Assembly: GCF_016758175.1 (NCBI RefSeq)
Contig: NZ_QYAB01000003.1
Span: 310,001-374,000, forward strand
Direction of reading: 5' to 3'
Length of the DNA: 64,000 nt
Origin: Leucobacter zeae
GTDB lineage: Bacteria > Actinomycetota > Actinomycetes > Actinomycetales > Microbacteriaceae
In this document: positions 44,008-53,687 of the stretch, piece after piece
Position numbering within the stretch: position 1 is the first letter of the stretch
Layout: the number at the start of each line of letters is the position of its first letter
Made by a program: the position numbers and the translations under genes
Notes under the pieces: model-generated
The model's database searches: none
What the model saw: only the letters and a program-made list of their open reading frames with translations
Told to the model about the DNA's origin: nothing

Positions 44008-45197
44008 ATCCGCACCTCGGTGATCTCGAGCACCCCCGACGCCCCGATCCCGAGGCGACCGATCGCGGCGATCCGGTGGCCGCGCGGCCCGCGTTCGAGG
44101 TGGACGACCGCGTGGAGCGCCGAGACCGCCTGCCTGCCGAGGGCATCGGGGCCGAGCCCGGCGAGCGCCCCCAGCGCTTCGAGCCGCGCCGGCACCTCGG
44201 CGAGACGGCTCGCGTGGAGCGTGCCCGCACCGCCGTCGTGCCCGGTGTTGAGCGCCGTGAGCAGGGTCGCGATCTCGGCACCGCGGCACTCCCCCAGAAC
44301 GATCCGGTCGGGGCGCATCCTGAGCGCCTCCCGCAGGAGCCGGTCGAGCGGCACCTCTCCCGCCCCCTCGGCGTTGGGCTGCCTGGCCTCGAGCGACACG
44401 ACGTGCGGGTGATCGATGCGCAGCTCGGCGACGTCCTCGATCGTAAGGATCCGCTCGCCGTGCGGGACGAGCCCCAGCATCGCCGAGAGGAGCGTCGTCT
44501 TCCCGCTGCCGGTGCCGCCCGTCACGAGCAGGTTGCGTCTGCCGCGCACCTCGTTCGCGAGCCACCGGGCGGTCAGCTGCCCGCAGAGCCCTCCGCGCGC
44601 AAGCGCACCGAATTCCGGAGGGGCACCGCCCGGCACGCGCACCGACACCGCAGCACCGTCCACGGCGACGGGCGGCAGCACCGCATGCACGCGGATCCCG
44701 TCCCCGAGCCGCACATCGGCGTACGGGTGCAATTCGTCGAGGTGCCTCCCGCCCGCGGCGATCAGGCCCGTCGCCAGACTCCGCACCGCACTCGGGTCGG
44801 CCCGCCATCCCGGGACGGCCTGCAGCGACGCTCCTCGGTCGACCCAGAGCCGCCCGGCGCCGCCGCGCACCTGCACGAAGAGGTCGCGCAACCCCGGATC
44901 ATCGAGCAGCGGGAGGAGCCCGCCGAACGCCCGCCGCGCCGCCGGGCCGAGCACCCCCGTGCGGAGCGGGGCGGACGGCGCCGCGGTCGTCGCGTCGTCG
45001 CCCGCGGAGAGGCCTCGGACCGGCCGCGCTGGGCCCGGCGGGCCGTGCTCCGGGGATTCCGCGCCCGCAGGGTGCCCTGCCTCCCGAGGTTCCCGCCCCT
45101 CGCGCAGGAATCCCGCGAGAGCCCGCCGCGCCGGCGTGCTCGTCGGATTCGGCTGCGCTCCGGGATGCGCTTCGGGATTCGCCATCGCTTCGCTCAT
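44004..45197 (-). CDS. tadA: Tad pilus assembly ATPase TadA/CpaF
   Basis: 397 residues. A secretion ATPase: Walker A LLVTGGTGSGKTTLLSAM with K233, Asp box ILTIEDVAELRIDHPHVV, Walker B RPDRIVLGECRGAEI and the His box TGHDGGAGTLHAS. The first 70 residues are Pro/Ala-rich. It powers filament assembly or secretion. The ATG at 45197 is chosen; another at 45185 is close. It heads the Tad operon; a TadZ-like gene, often upstream in actinobacteria, is absent, and acs is divergent. Confidence 0.93.
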   Translation of the reverse strand: MSEAMANPEAHPGAQPNPTSTPARRALAGFLREGREPREAGHPAGAESPEHGPPGPARPVRGLSAGDDATTAAPSAPLRTGVLGPAARRAFGGLLPLLDDPGLRDLFVQVRGGAGRLWVDRGASLQAVPGWRADPSAVRSLATGLIAAGGRHLDELHPYADVRLGDGIRVHAVLPPVAVDGAAVSVRVPGGAPPEFGALARGGLCGQLTARWLANEVRGRRNLLVTGGTGSGKTTLLSAMLGLVPHGERILTIEDVAELRIDHPHVVSLEARQPNAEGAGEVPLDRLLREALRMRPDRIVLGECRGAEIATLLTALNTGHDGGAGTLHASRLAEVPARLEALGALAGLGPDALGRQAVSALHAVVHLERGPRGHRIAAIGRLGIGASGVLEITEVRM

Positions 45198-45318
45198 GCG
45201 GTCCAGGAAAGCAGTCGGAGCGCGGTGCGATCCGGCCAGAGGCGGCAATGTGTACAACACGGCGAACTTCGACTCGGCCCCTGTTCTGTGCGCGGAGTCC
45301 GTTTCCCCGAACTCGGGG

Positions 45319-45324
45319 TATACG
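45319..45324 (+). promoter_or_regulatory. Probable -10 element of acs
   Basis: TATACG follows a CCCCGAACTCGGGG palindrome and gives a leader of about 85 bases. The spacing to any -35 is poor. Confidence 0.3.
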
Positions 45325-45414
45325 CTGGAACGGCACTCGATTTGCTCCCCGTGACGGCGGCCGAATCTGCCGCAGGGGGTCCGCAGACACTCGACAGAAC
45401 GGATAAGGGCGTCC

Positions 45415-47406
45415 ATGACCGACCAGAACGGCACCATCGAAAGCCACCCGCTGACCGGAGACGATGACGGGGCGACGTACGCCCCGTCGGCCGAGTTCCG
45501 CGCGCAGGCCAACGTGAACGATCCATCGGTGTACTGGAGGGCGGCCGAGGATCCCGAGGCGTACTGGGCGGACCAGGCCTCGAAGCTCAAGTGGACGAAA
45601 CCCTTCACCGAAGTGCTCGACTGGACGAACCCGCCGTTCGCGAAGTGGTTCCAGGACGGCGAGCTCAACGTCGCGGCGAACTGCCTGGACCGGCACGTCG
45701 CCGCGGGCATCGGAGACCGCGTCGCGATCCACTTCGAGGGCGAGCCGGGCGACACCCGCACCCTCACCTACGCCGAGCTCACTCACGAGGTGAAGCGCGC
45801 CGCGAACATGCTCACGAGCCTCGGGGTCTCCGCGGGCGACCGCGTCGCGATCTACATGCCGATGATCCCCGAGACGATCATCGCGATGCTCGCTGTCGCG
45901 CGCCTCGGCGCAGCCCACTCCGTCGTCTTCGGCGGCTTCAGCGCCGAGAGCCTGCGCGCCCGCATCGACGACGCAGCGGCCGAGCTCGTCATCACCGCCG
46001 ACGGCGGATACCGCAAGGGCCGCGTCTCGGCGCTGAAGCCGACCGTCGACGACGCGCTCGCGCTGAACGGCGGCGAGGGATCCGTGCAGAAGGTGCTCGT
46101 GGTGCAGCGCTGCGAGAACGACGTCGAGATGCAGGAGGGCCGCGACCTCTGGTGGCACGAGGAGATCACGGCGTACGACGGCGAGCACACGGCGCAGGGC
46201 TTCCCCGCCGAGAACCCGCTCTTCATCCTCTACACGTCGGGCACGACCGGCAAGCCCAAGGGCATCCTGCACACTTCAGGCGGCTACCTCACCCAGGTGT
46301 CGACCACGCACCGCGACGTCTTCGACCTGAAGCCCGAGACCGACGTCTACTGGTGCACCGCCGACATCGGATGGGTCACCGGCCACAGCTACGTCGTCTA
46401 CGGTCCGCTCGCCAACGGCGCGACCCAGGTCGTCTACGAAGGCACCCCCGAGACCCCCGACTGGGGCCGCTGGTGGTCGATCATCCAGAAGTACGGGGTC
46501 ACCATCTTCTACACGGCGCCGACGGCGATCCGCGCCTGCATGAAGATCGGCCGCCAGGTGCCCGAGCAGTACGACCTCTCGTCGATCCGCGTGCTCGGCA
46601 GCGTCGGCGAGCCCATCAACCCCGAGGCGTGGCGCTGGTACCGGGAGGTGGTCGGCGCGGGCACCGCACCGATCGTCGACACGTGGTGGCAGACCGAGAC
46701 CGGCGCGATCATGATCTCGCCGCTGCCGGGGCTCACCGCGCTCAAGCCGGGCAGCGCGCAGGTGCCGCAGCCCGGCATCGCGGCGACGGTGGTCTCCGAA
46801 TCGGGCGAGCCCGTCCCGAACGGTCAGGGCGGCCTGCTCGTCGTGCAGCGCCCCTGGCCCTCGATGGTGCGCACCATCTGGGGCGACGACCAGCGCTTCA
46901 TCGACACCTACTGGTCGAAGTTCGGCGACGTCTACTTCGCCGGAGACGGCGCCCGTCTCGACGAGGACGGCGACGTCTGGCTGCTCGGCCGCGTGGACGA
47001 CGTCATGAACGTTTCGGGGCACCGGCTCTCGACGGCCGAGATCGAGTCGGCGCTCGTCGAGCACACGTCGGTCGCCGAGGCCGCCGTGGTCGGCGCAGAC
47101 GACGCGACCACGGGCCAGGCGGTCGTGGCCTTCGTGATCCTGAAGTCGCAGCAGACCCAGCTCACCGCCGACGACGCTGAGCCCGCGCTCAAGAAGCACG
47201 TCGCCGCCCAGATCGGCGCGATCGCGCGGCCGCGACAGGTGTTCGTGGTCACCGAGCTGCCCAAGACCCGCTCGGGCAAGATCATGCGCCGCCTGCTCAA
47301 GGACGCGGCCGAGGGCAAGGAGATCGGCGATACGACGACGCTCGCCGACACCGCGGTCATGCAGACGATTTCGGCGCGGATGCGCGAGGAGCTCGGCAAC
47401 AAATAG
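45415..47406 (+). CDS. acs: Acetyl-CoA synthetase
   Basis: 663 residues, full length. It activates acetate to acetyl-CoA via acetyl-AMP. Motifs present: LYTSGTTGKPKGILHTSGGYL (AMP-binding loop), WCTADIGWVTGHSY, TWWQTETGAIMIS, GRVDDVMNVSGHRLSTAEIE and the lysine-acetylation site PKTRSGKIMRRLL. The N-terminus has the usual extension (SPSVYWRAAEDPEAYWADQAS type). It is convergent with ridA across a 33-bp hairpin. Confidence 0.97.
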   Translation: MTDQNGTIESHPLTGDDDGATYAPSAEFRAQANVNDPSVYWRAAEDPEAYWADQASKLKWTKPFTEVLDWTNPPFAKWFQDGELNVAANCLDRHVAAGIGDRVAIHFEGEPGDTRTLTYAELTHEVKRAANMLTSLGVSAGDRVAIYMPMIPETIIAMLAVARLGAAHSVVFGGFSAESLRARIDDAAAELVITADGGYRKGRVSALKPTVDDALALNGGEGSVQKVLVVQRCENDVEMQEGRDLWWHEEITAYDGEHTAQGFPAENPLFILYTSGTTGKPKGILHTSGGYLTQVSTTHRDVFDLKPETDVYWCTADIGWVTGHSYVVYGPLANGATQVVYEGTPETPDWGRWWSIIQKYGVTIFYTAPTAIRACMKIGRQVPEQYDLSSIRVLGSVGEPINPEAWRWYREVVGAGTAPIVDTWWQTETGAIMISPLPGLTALKPGSAQVPQPGIAATVVSESGEPVPNGQGGLLVVQRPWPSMVRTIWGDDQRFIDTYWSKFGDVYFAGDGARLDEDGDVWLLGRVDDVMNVSGHRLSTAEIESALVEHTSVAEAAVVGADDATTGQAVVAFVILKSQQTQLTADDAEPALKKHVAAQIGAIARPRQVFVVTELPKTRSGKIMRRLLKDAAEGKEIGDTTTLADTAVMQTISARMREELGNK

Positions 47407-47414
47407 GCGAGCGC

Positions 47415-47485
47415 CGCCGCGCCGTACACGACCGAGGGTCGGGATCCGCAGTGGATCCCGACCCTCGGTCGTGTACGGCGCGGCG
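47415..47485. terminator. Bidirectional terminator acs / ridA, 33-bp perfect stem
   Basis: 47415-47447 pairs perfectly with 47453-47485, with loop GCAGT. This is the longest inverted repeat in the window. There is no T run. Confidence 0.85.
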
Positions 47486-47513
47486 ACCGCGATGGCCCGC
47501 GCTCAGCGCTCGC

Positions 47514-47990
47514 TCAGTCGGCGACCTTGAAGACGAACTCGATCTCGACGGGGGCGTCGAGCGGCAGCACCGCGACGCCCACGGCGGAGCGCACGTGGAT
47601 GCCCAGGTCGCCGAACACCTTGCCCAGGAAGACGGAGGCGCCGTTCGCGACGGCGGGCTGGCCGGTGAACGAGGGGTCGGAGGCCACGAAGGCGGTCACC
47701 TTCACGACCTGCGAGATGCGATCCAGCGAGCCGAGCAGGCCGCGGGCGGCCGCGAGGCCGTTCAGCGCGCAGAGGCGCGCCATCTCCTCGGCCGTCTCGG
47801 GAGAGACGAGGCCGTCGCCCTCGCCGACCTTGCCGACCGCGGGGAGCGCGCCGTCCGAGAACGGGAGCTGCCCGGAGGTGTACACGTAGTCGCCGTCGCG
47901 CAGCGCGGGCACGTACGCCGCCACCGGCGCCGCCACCTCGGGCACCGTGTAGCCGAGCTCGCTCAGTCGTTCCTCGATCACAGACGTCAT
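47514..47990 (-). CDS. RidA family protein (reactive imine deaminase)
   Basis: 158 residues. YVPALRDGDYVYTSGQLPFSDG and VVKVTAFVASDPSFTGQPAVANGASVFLGKVFG are the typical RidA/YjgF sections, with the active-site Arg in HVRSAVGVAVLPLDAPVEIEF. It belongs to the longer subgroup often called Rid7. RidA removes harmful 2-aminoacrylate-type imines. It follows the small DUF4177 gene by one base, so they are co-transcribed. Confidence 0.9.
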   Translation of the reverse strand: MTSVIEERLSELGYTVPEVAAPVAAYVPALRDGDYVYTSGQLPFSDGALPAVGKVGEGDGLVSPETAEEMARLCALNGLAAARGLLGSLDRISQVVKVTAFVASDPSFTGQPAVANGASVFLGKVFGDLGIHVRSAVGVAVLPLDAPVEIEFVFKVAD

Positions 47991-47991
47991 T

Positions 47992-48159
47992 TCAGGCCTT
48001 CCTCTTCAGGTACGCGACATTGCCACCGGCGGGACCCTCGATGATCTGCACGAGCTCCCACCCCTGGGCGCCCCAGTTGTTCAGGATCTGGGCCTCGTTG
48101 TGCAGCAGCAGCGGCGTCACGAAGTACTCCCAGCGCGGGGCCTCGGTCGAATCGCTCAC
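47992..48159 (-). CDS. Small DUF4177-type protein
   Basis: 55 residues. WEYFVTPLLLHNEAQILNNWGAQGWELVQI is the standard DUF4177 core (strand, helix, strand), ending in GGNVAYLKRKA. Function is unknown. The GTG at 48159 is secured by AAGGAG 7 nt upstream. It is directly upstream of ridA on the same strand. Confidence 0.85.
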   Translation of the reverse strand: MSDSTEAPRWEYFVTPLLLHNEAQILNNWGAQGWELVQIIEGPAGGNVAYLKRKA

Positions 48160-48257
48160 GGATGATCTCCTTCGATGGTTCGATGCCGGTTCGGTTCGGC
48201 GACGTCTTCCGGGCGCACTGAGCACCCCCGGCTTCGTGGTTTGTCAGCAACGTCGCT

Positions 48258-48263
48258 TACCCT
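48258..48263 (+). promoter_or_regulatory. -10 element of the PBP gene (leaderless)
   Basis: TACCCT ends 7 nt before the ATG at 48271. There is no Shine-Dalgarno sequence. Confidence 0.5.
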
Positions 48264-48270
48264 AGAGTCT

Positions 48271-50955
48271 ATGACCCCACAGACATCCAAGTCCTCGCGC
48301 GTGCGCTCGTTCAAGCCGCGCACCGCGGGCGGAGCACTCGGCGGCATCCTCGGCGCGGTGGCGATGAGCGCCATCGCCGGCATCCTCGTCACCGCCGCGG
48401 TCACCCCCGTCGTCGCCGTCGGAGGCATCTCCGCCAGCTCGGCGATCGACATCTTCGAGAAGCTCCCGAACCACTTGAACCCGGGGAAGCTCGCCGAGCC
48501 CTCGACGCTGTACGCCAAGGGCAGCAACGGCAAGTACTTCGAGCTCGCGACGTTCTACGACCAGGATCGCGAGACCAAGGGCTGGAACGAGATCTCGCAG
48601 TACGCGAAGGACGCCGCGGTCGCCGAGGAGGACCCGCGCTTCTACACGCACGGCGGCGTCGACCTGCTGGCGACCGGTCGCGCCGTGCTGCAGAACGCGG
48701 CCGGCCAGAACCTGTCGGGCGCCTCCACCATCACCATGCAGTACGTGCGCAACGTGCTCATCCAGGACGCGATGGCCGTTCCGGGCGCCACCAAGGAGGA
48801 GCAGGACAAGGCGTTCGAGGCCGCCACGAAGCAGGATGCGAAGCGCAAGCTCCAGGAGATGCGCTACGCGATCAGCATCGAGAAGCAGTTCCCCAAGGAC
48901 GACATCCTGCTCGGCTACCTCAACATCGCGCTCTTCGGCCGCCAGATCTACGGCATCGAGTCGGCCGCGAAGTACTACTACAGCACGTCGGCGAAGGATC
49001 TGACGCTGCCGCAGGCCGCGAGCCTCATCGCGATCGTCAACAACCCGTCCGAGCTGCAGATCGATATCGAGGAGAACATCCCGGCGAACACCGAGCGCCG
49101 CAACAAGATCCTCGACAGCATGCTCCGCACCGGCAAGATCACCGAGGCGCAGCATAAGGACGCGAAGGCCACCCCCGTCGAGCCGAAGATCAATCCTCGC
49201 GTGCAGGGCTGCAACATCGCGGAGCAGAAGTACGGCCTCGGCCACTTCTGCGACTACGTGCAGCGCTACATCAAGCAGGACAAGCAGTTCGGAGAGACGC
49301 CGGCCGAGCGCGACTTCAACTTCGCCCGCGGCGGGTACAAGATCTACACGACGATCGACACCGACATGCAGAAGGCCGGCACCGATGCGATGCGGGCGAC
49401 CGTGCCCGCCCAGATGGAGGGGATCGACGTCGGCGGCGCGAGCGTGAGCGTCGAGGTCGGCACCGGCCGCGTGCTCGCGATGGTGCAGAACAAGCCCTTC
49501 AACAACGCCGAGGACTTCCTCAAGTCGCACCCCGGCTACACGACGGTGAACTACAACACCGACTACGAGTACGGCGGTTCGAACGGCTTCCAGGTCGGCT
49601 CGACGTTCAAGCCGATCACCCTCGCCGAGTGGATCCGCACGGGCCACTCCGTGCGCCAGGTCGTCAACGTGAACGGCCGGAACGTGCAGGAGAGCTCGAT
49701 CCCCGCGTCGTGCATGCCCGACGGCGTCTACGGCTTCGGCAACTTCACGTTCTCGAACGACAACCTCGGCACAAAGGGCAACCAGCCCGTGCTCACGGCG
49801 ATCGCGCAGTCCGTCAACGGCGGCCTCGTCTCGATGCAGCAGGGCATGGACCTCTGCGGCACGTTCGACACCGCGCAGAAGCTCGGTCTGCACCGCGCCT
49901 CGGACCAGCCGGTCTGGACCAAGGAGGACGTCGCGGCGGGCAACACCACCGCGGAGAACGTGGGCAAGATCCGCGTCCCCACGCTCAACCAGCAGCCGCG
50001 CGACCTGTCGATGGTCCCCTCGAACGTCTACGGCGGCATCGACGAGATGGCCCCCATCACGATGGCGCTCGCCTACGGCGCGTTCGCGGGCGACGGCACG
50101 GTCTGCTCGGCGGTCCCCATCGACAAGATCGTCGACACCGACGGCGAGAACGTCGCGTTCACCAAGGCGGACTGCTCGCAGGCGATCGCCCCCGAGGTCG
50201 CGGCCGGCGTCGCCTACGCGCTCGAGTACACCGTGAACAACGGCCTCGCGGTCCACGCCCGGTCCGCCATCGGCACCCCGCACCTCGCGAAGACGGGCAC
50301 GACGGACGACGTCGTGGACAACTGGACGGTGGGCTCCAGCAGCAAGGTCTCGACCGCGACGTGGGTCGGCAACGCCGGACCGGTGAAGCGCTGGGACGGC
50401 ACCTACGGGCGTGTCTCGACGCTCGGAATGTCCATTCAACAGGCCGACACCCAGATCTGGCCGGCCATGATGAACGTGGCCGACGCCAAGTACGGCGGCG
50501 ACGCGTTCCCCGAGCCGGACGCGTCGGCGCTCGTGCAGCCGATGACCACGGTCCCCGACGTGAAGGGCAAGTCCTTCGAGGAGGCGCAGCAGATGCTGAC
50601 CCAGGTCGGGTTCACCGCCACGGACGGCGGAGACGTCGCGTCCTCGGTCGGCAAGGGGAAGGTCGCGAAGACCGACCCGGCGGGCGGCGAGTCCGCTCCG
50701 ACTGGTTCCAACATCACGATCTACACGAGCAACGGCAAGGCGTCGAAGGTGCCCGGCGGCCTCGTCGGCTCCCGTGCGTCGGACGCGCAGGACACCCTCC
50801 GCGGAGCGGGCTTCTCGAAGATCGCGACCGTGTGCGAGAACGGCAACAACCGCTACCGCGACAACGACAAGGTGCTGTCGGTCAGCCCCGACAGCGGCTC
50901 GGACGCGAGCCCCGACACCACGATCACCATCTCGCTGAACTGCAAGAAGGACTAG
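48271..50955 (+). CDS. Class A penicillin-binding protein (transglycosylase/transpeptidase) with two PASTA domains
   Basis: 894 residues. A single N-terminal membrane helix (about 30-55) follows a basic cytoplasmic end. The GT51 transglycosylase (about 85-280) has AVAEEDPRFYTHGGVDLLATGRA and GASTITMQYVRN. The transpeptidase has S444-T-F-K447, the SVN motif in AIAQSVNGG and K674-T-G. Two PASTA repeats follow (TVPDVKGKSFEEAQQMLTQVGF and VPGGLVGSRASDAQDTLRGAGF). It builds and crosslinks peptidoglycan. The ATG is supported by a leaderless -10. Its stop overlaps the next gene's GTG. Confidence 0.95.
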   Translation: MTPQTSKSSRVRSFKPRTAGGALGGILGAVAMSAIAGILVTAAVTPVVAVGGISASSAIDIFEKLPNHLNPGKLAEPSTLYAKGSNGKYFELATFYDQDRETKGWNEISQYAKDAAVAEEDPRFYTHGGVDLLATGRAVLQNAAGQNLSGASTITMQYVRNVLIQDAMAVPGATKEEQDKAFEAATKQDAKRKLQEMRYAISIEKQFPKDDILLGYLNIALFGRQIYGIESAAKYYYSTSAKDLTLPQAASLIAIVNNPSELQIDIEENIPANTERRNKILDSMLRTGKITEAQHKDAKATPVEPKINPRVQGCNIAEQKYGLGHFCDYVQRYIKQDKQFGETPAERDFNFARGGYKIYTTIDTDMQKAGTDAMRATVPAQMEGIDVGGASVSVEVGTGRVLAMVQNKPFNNAEDFLKSHPGYTTVNYNTDYEYGGSNGFQVGSTFKPITLAEWIRTGHSVRQVVNVNGRNVQESSIPASCMPDGVYGFGNFTFSNDNLGTKGNQPVLTAIAQSVNGGLVSMQQGMDLCGTFDTAQKLGLHRASDQPVWTKEDVAAGNTTAENVGKIRVPTLNQQPRDLSMVPSNVYGGIDEMAPITMALAYGAFAGDGTVCSAVPIDKIVDTDGENVAFTKADCSQAIAPEVAAGVAYALEYTVNNGLAVHARSAIGTPHLAKTGTTDDVVDNWTVGSSSKVSTATWVGNAGPVKRWDGTYGRVSTLGMSIQQADTQIWPAMMNVADAKYGGDAFPEPDASALVQPMTTVPDVKGKSFEEAQQMLTQVGFTATDGGDVASSVGKGKVAKTDPAGGESAPTGSNITIYTSNGKASKVPGGLVGSRASDAQDTLRGAGFSKIATVCENGNNRYRDNDKVLSVSPDSGSDASPDTTITISLNCKKD

Positions 50956-51902
50956 TGGCGCAGATGTCGCGATCCATGCGTCCCGCCGCGGCGGCCCTCG
51001 GGCTCGCCGCGGCGGGCGCCGCCGTTTGGGGCACCGTCATCGAGCGGCGCCTGTTCACGCTGCGCCGTCACACGCTCCCCCTGCTGGCTCCTGGCGCCGG
51101 CCCGGTGCGCATCCTGCACCTCTCCGACCTGCATCTCGCCCCGTGGCAGACGAACAAGGTCGACTGGGTCCGCTCGCTCGCCGAGCTGCGGCCCGATCTC
51201 GTCGTGCTCACCGGAGACCTCATGGGGCACCTGCAGGCCAGGCACATGCTCCTGCACGCGCTCGAACCGCTGGCGCAGGCCGCCCCGACGGTGTTCGTGC
51301 ACGGATCGAACGACTACTACGGACCGATCCTCAAGAACCCGGTGAAGTACCTGCTCGCGCCGAGCCGGCTGAGCACGCGCACCCCCGATATCGACAACGT
51401 CGAGCTCACGCGGGGGCTCGAGCGCCTCGGCTGCGTCGATCTCAACAACTCCGCGACCCGGCTGGAGCTGCGCGGTACGACGGTCGACCTGCTCGGGCTC
51501 AACGACCCGCACATCCGCTACGACGATCCGAACGCGATGCGCGACGCGCTCGCTGCGGTCGCGCTCGAGGACGGCGTGGATGCTCCGGAGCGCGCGCCGC
51601 TGCGCATCGGGGTCGTGCACGCGCCCTACCAGGAGCCGCTCGGCGAGCTCCTCGACGACGGCGTCGAGCTGATCCTCGCCGGCCACACGCACGGCGGTCA
51701 GGTGCGCGTGCCTGGGATCGGCGCCCTCACCTCGAACTGCGACCTGCCCACTGCGCAGGCGCGCGGCATGAGCGTCTGGTACGACGCGCACCGCGCGGCG
51801 TTCCTCAACGTGAGCGCGGGCCTCGGCAATTCGATCTACGCCCCGGTGCGGTTCGCCTGCCGCCCCGAGGCGTCGCTCGTCACCCTCGAAGCGGCGCAGT
51901 AG
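50955..51902 (+). CDS. Membrane-anchored metallophosphoesterase
   Basis: 315 residues. One N-terminal hydrophobic segment (AAAALGLAAAGAAVWGTVI) is followed by a calcineurin-like phosphoesterase: ILHLSDLHLAPW, DLVVLTGDLMG, FVHGSNDYY, and LILAGHTHGGQVRVPG. It belongs to the YkuE-like group that acts on membrane or envelope phosphoesters. The start GTG at 50955 overlaps the PBP stop; an in-frame ATG follows at 50964. It overlaps the convergent gluconokinase gene by 23 bases. Confidence 0.9.
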   Translation: MAQMSRSMRPAAAALGLAAAGAAVWGTVIERRLFTLRRHTLPLLAPGAGPVRILHLSDLHLAPWQTNKVDWVRSLAELRPDLVVLTGDLMGHLQARHMLLHALEPLAQAAPTVFVHGSNDYYGPILKNPVKYLLAPSRLSTRTPDIDNVELTRGLERLGCVDLNNSATRLELRGTTVDLLGLNDPHIRYDDPNAMRDALAAVALEDGVDAPERAPLRIGVVHAPYQEPLGELLDDGVELILAGHTHGGQVRVPGIGALTSNCDLPTAQARGMSVWYDAHRAAFLNVSAGLGNSIYAPVRFACRPEASLVTLEAAQ

Positions 51903-52446
51903 CCGGCGGGAGCGCCCCCGGCATCCAGGCGCGGATGCGCTGCACGATATCGGCGGGGGCGTCCCCGCCGATATCGATGCGGATCCCGGCCTCCCGCTCG
52001 GTGAGCGGCTCCAGCGTCTCGAGCTGGGAGTCCAGCAGCTCGGGCGGCATGTAGGCGTGGGTGCGCGTTCGCAGACGGTCGAGGATGACTCCCGGCGCTC
52101 CGACGAGCTCCACGAACGAGACCTGCGGCGCGTGCGCGCGGATCCGATCCCGATACGCGACCTTCAGCGCGGAGCACGCGATGACCGGGACCGCGGGATC
52201 AGCCTCGGCGATCGCCCGGCCCACCCGATCGAGCCAGGGCTCCCGGTCCGCGTCCGACAGCGGGATGCCTCGGGCCATCTGCCCCTTCATCTCGGCGTCG
52301 TGCAGGTCGTCGGCGTCGATGAACGGACGCGCGAGTTCACGCGCGAGCAGCTCTCCGACCGTGGTCTTCCCCGCACCGGAGACGCCCATCACGACGATCG
52401 GGAGCGAGGCGCCGTCGCCTGCTCCCGCGCGACCGTCGGCGCTCAC
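51880..52446 (-). CDS. gntK: Gluconokinase
   Basis: 188 residues. The kinase P-loop VVMGVSGAGKTTVGELLA is at about residues 17-34, with IDADDLHDAEMKGQMARGIPLSDADREPWL and ACSALKVAYRDRIR as in GntK, and the Arg-rich RTHAYMPPELLDSQLETLE near the C-terminus. It phosphorylates gluconate to 6-phosphogluconate. It is the last gene of the GntR-controlled operon and its ATG overlaps the M20 gene stop (ATGA). Confidence 0.92.
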   Translation of the reverse strand: MSADGRAGAGDGASLPIVVMGVSGAGKTTVGELLARELARPFIDADDLHDAEMKGQMARGIPLSDADREPWLDRVGRAIAEADPAVPVIACSALKVAYRDRIRAHAPQVSFVELVGAPGVILDRLRTRTHAYMPPELLDSQLETLEPLTEREAGIRIDIGGDAPADIVQRIRAWMPGALPPATAPLRG

Positions 52447-53687
52447 GCGGGCACCATCGCGAGATGCGCTGCGACGAACGCGACGTGGGCGCGGACGAAG
52501 GTATCGAGTGCGGCGTCATCGTACCGGACGAGGTCGGAGTGGTTGTCGGGCGGCGTCCCCGCGTCCAGCAGGGCGGACGGAGTCGTCCCCACGAACGCGA
52601 GCACCCCTGGCACCTGCTGCAGCACGTACGAGAAGTCCTCGCTCCCCATGAGCGGATGCTCGAGGGTGCGCAGGCGTCCCGGTAGCCACTCCTGCCACAC
52701 CGGAAGCGCTCGTTCGCGCACGGCCCCGTCGTTCACTGTCGCGGGATATCCCGGCTCGATCTCGCACGTCGCCGTCAGCCCGTGCGCGGACGCGATCCCG
52801 TGCGCGATGCGCTCGATCGCTCGATGCGTCTCCCGGCGCAGCGCCGCATCGAACGTGCGCATCGTGCCCGAGAGCTCTGCCCGGTCGGGGATCGCGGCAC
52901 CGCCGGTCGCCACCCCGGCCTCGACCCGCAGGATCGAGAGCACCACCGGATCGAATGGCGGCGTGTGCCGCGCGATCCTGGCCTGCAGCGCGCCGATCAG
53001 CTCGCCGAGCGCGGGGATCGGATCGTTGGCGGCGTGCGGCGCGCTGCCGTGCCCCGCCGTGCCGTGCAGCACCACGCCGAACCGGTCGTTCGCAGCGAGG
53101 ATCGGGCCCGTACGGGTGTTGAGCGTGCCGCTGGGGTACCAGGGGTTGCAGTGCATCGCGAACGAGGCCGTCGGCGCCGCTGCGCCCGCCCCAGCGGCGG
53201 CGAGCACCTCCTCCTCGAGCATCAGGCGCGCACCGTGGAACCCCTCCTCACCGGGCTGGAACATCAGCAGCACGGTACCCGCGAAACGCTCCCGGTGCTC
53301 GGCGAGCACCCGGGCTGCGCCGAGCAGGCCCGCCATATGCAGGTCGTGGCCGCACGCGTGCATGCTCCCGGGGCGCTCCGACGCGAACTCGCACCCGTCG
53401 GGTTCGAGGATCGGCAGCGCGTCCATGTCGGCACGCAGCAGGACGGTCGGTCCCGGCGCCCCGCCCCGGATCACGCCGACCACCGAGGTCAGACCGCGCC
53501 CGACAGTGCAGGGGACGCCCAGAGCGTCGAGTTCGCGCCGGATCACGGCCTGGGTGAGCGGAAGATCGAGTCCCACCTCGGGAATGCGGTGCAGCTCGTG
53601 CCTGAGCCTGACGGCATGGGCGTGCGCGCGCTCGACCGACGCCGCGAGTCGGTCGTCGACGCCGGGCGCCTCAGTTGCGTGCGTCAT
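52443..53687 (-). CDS. M20 family amidohydrolase / peptidase
   Basis: 414 residues of the M20D subgroup (IAA-amino acid hydrolase, hippurate hydrolase, N-acetyldiaminopimelate deacetylase). Metal ligands are in HACGHDLHMAGLLG, FQPGEEGFHGARLM and the later MGSEDFSYVLQQVPG, with the lid domain ending HGTAGHGSAPH. It cleaves an amide bond, usually an N-acyl amino compound. Overlaps with both neighbours show tight coupling. Confidence 0.9.
   Translation of the reverse strand: MTHATEAPGVDDRLAASVERAHAHAVRLRHELHRIPEVGLDLPLTQAVIRRELDALGVPCTVGRGLTSVVGVIRGGAPGPTVLLRADMDALPILEPDGCEFASERPGSMHACGHDLHMAGLLGAARVLAEHRERFAGTVLLMFQPGEEGFHGARLMLEEEVLAAAGAGAAAPTASFAMHCNPWYPSGTLNTRTGPILAANDRFGVVLHGTAGHGSAPHAANDPIPALGELIGALQARIARHTPPFDPVVLSILRVEAGVATGGAAIPDRAELSGTMRTFDAALRRETHRAIERIAHGIASAHGLTATCEIEPGYPATVNDGAVRERALPVWQEWLPGRLRTLEHPLMGSEDFSYVLQQVPGVLAFVGTTPSALLDAGTPPDNHSDLVRYDDAALDTFVRAHVAFVAAHLAMVPA

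Noticed and set aside
45250-45260. GTGTACAACAC as an operator between tadA and acs
   Set aside because: Arms of only four bases and no second copy seen; too weak to claim.
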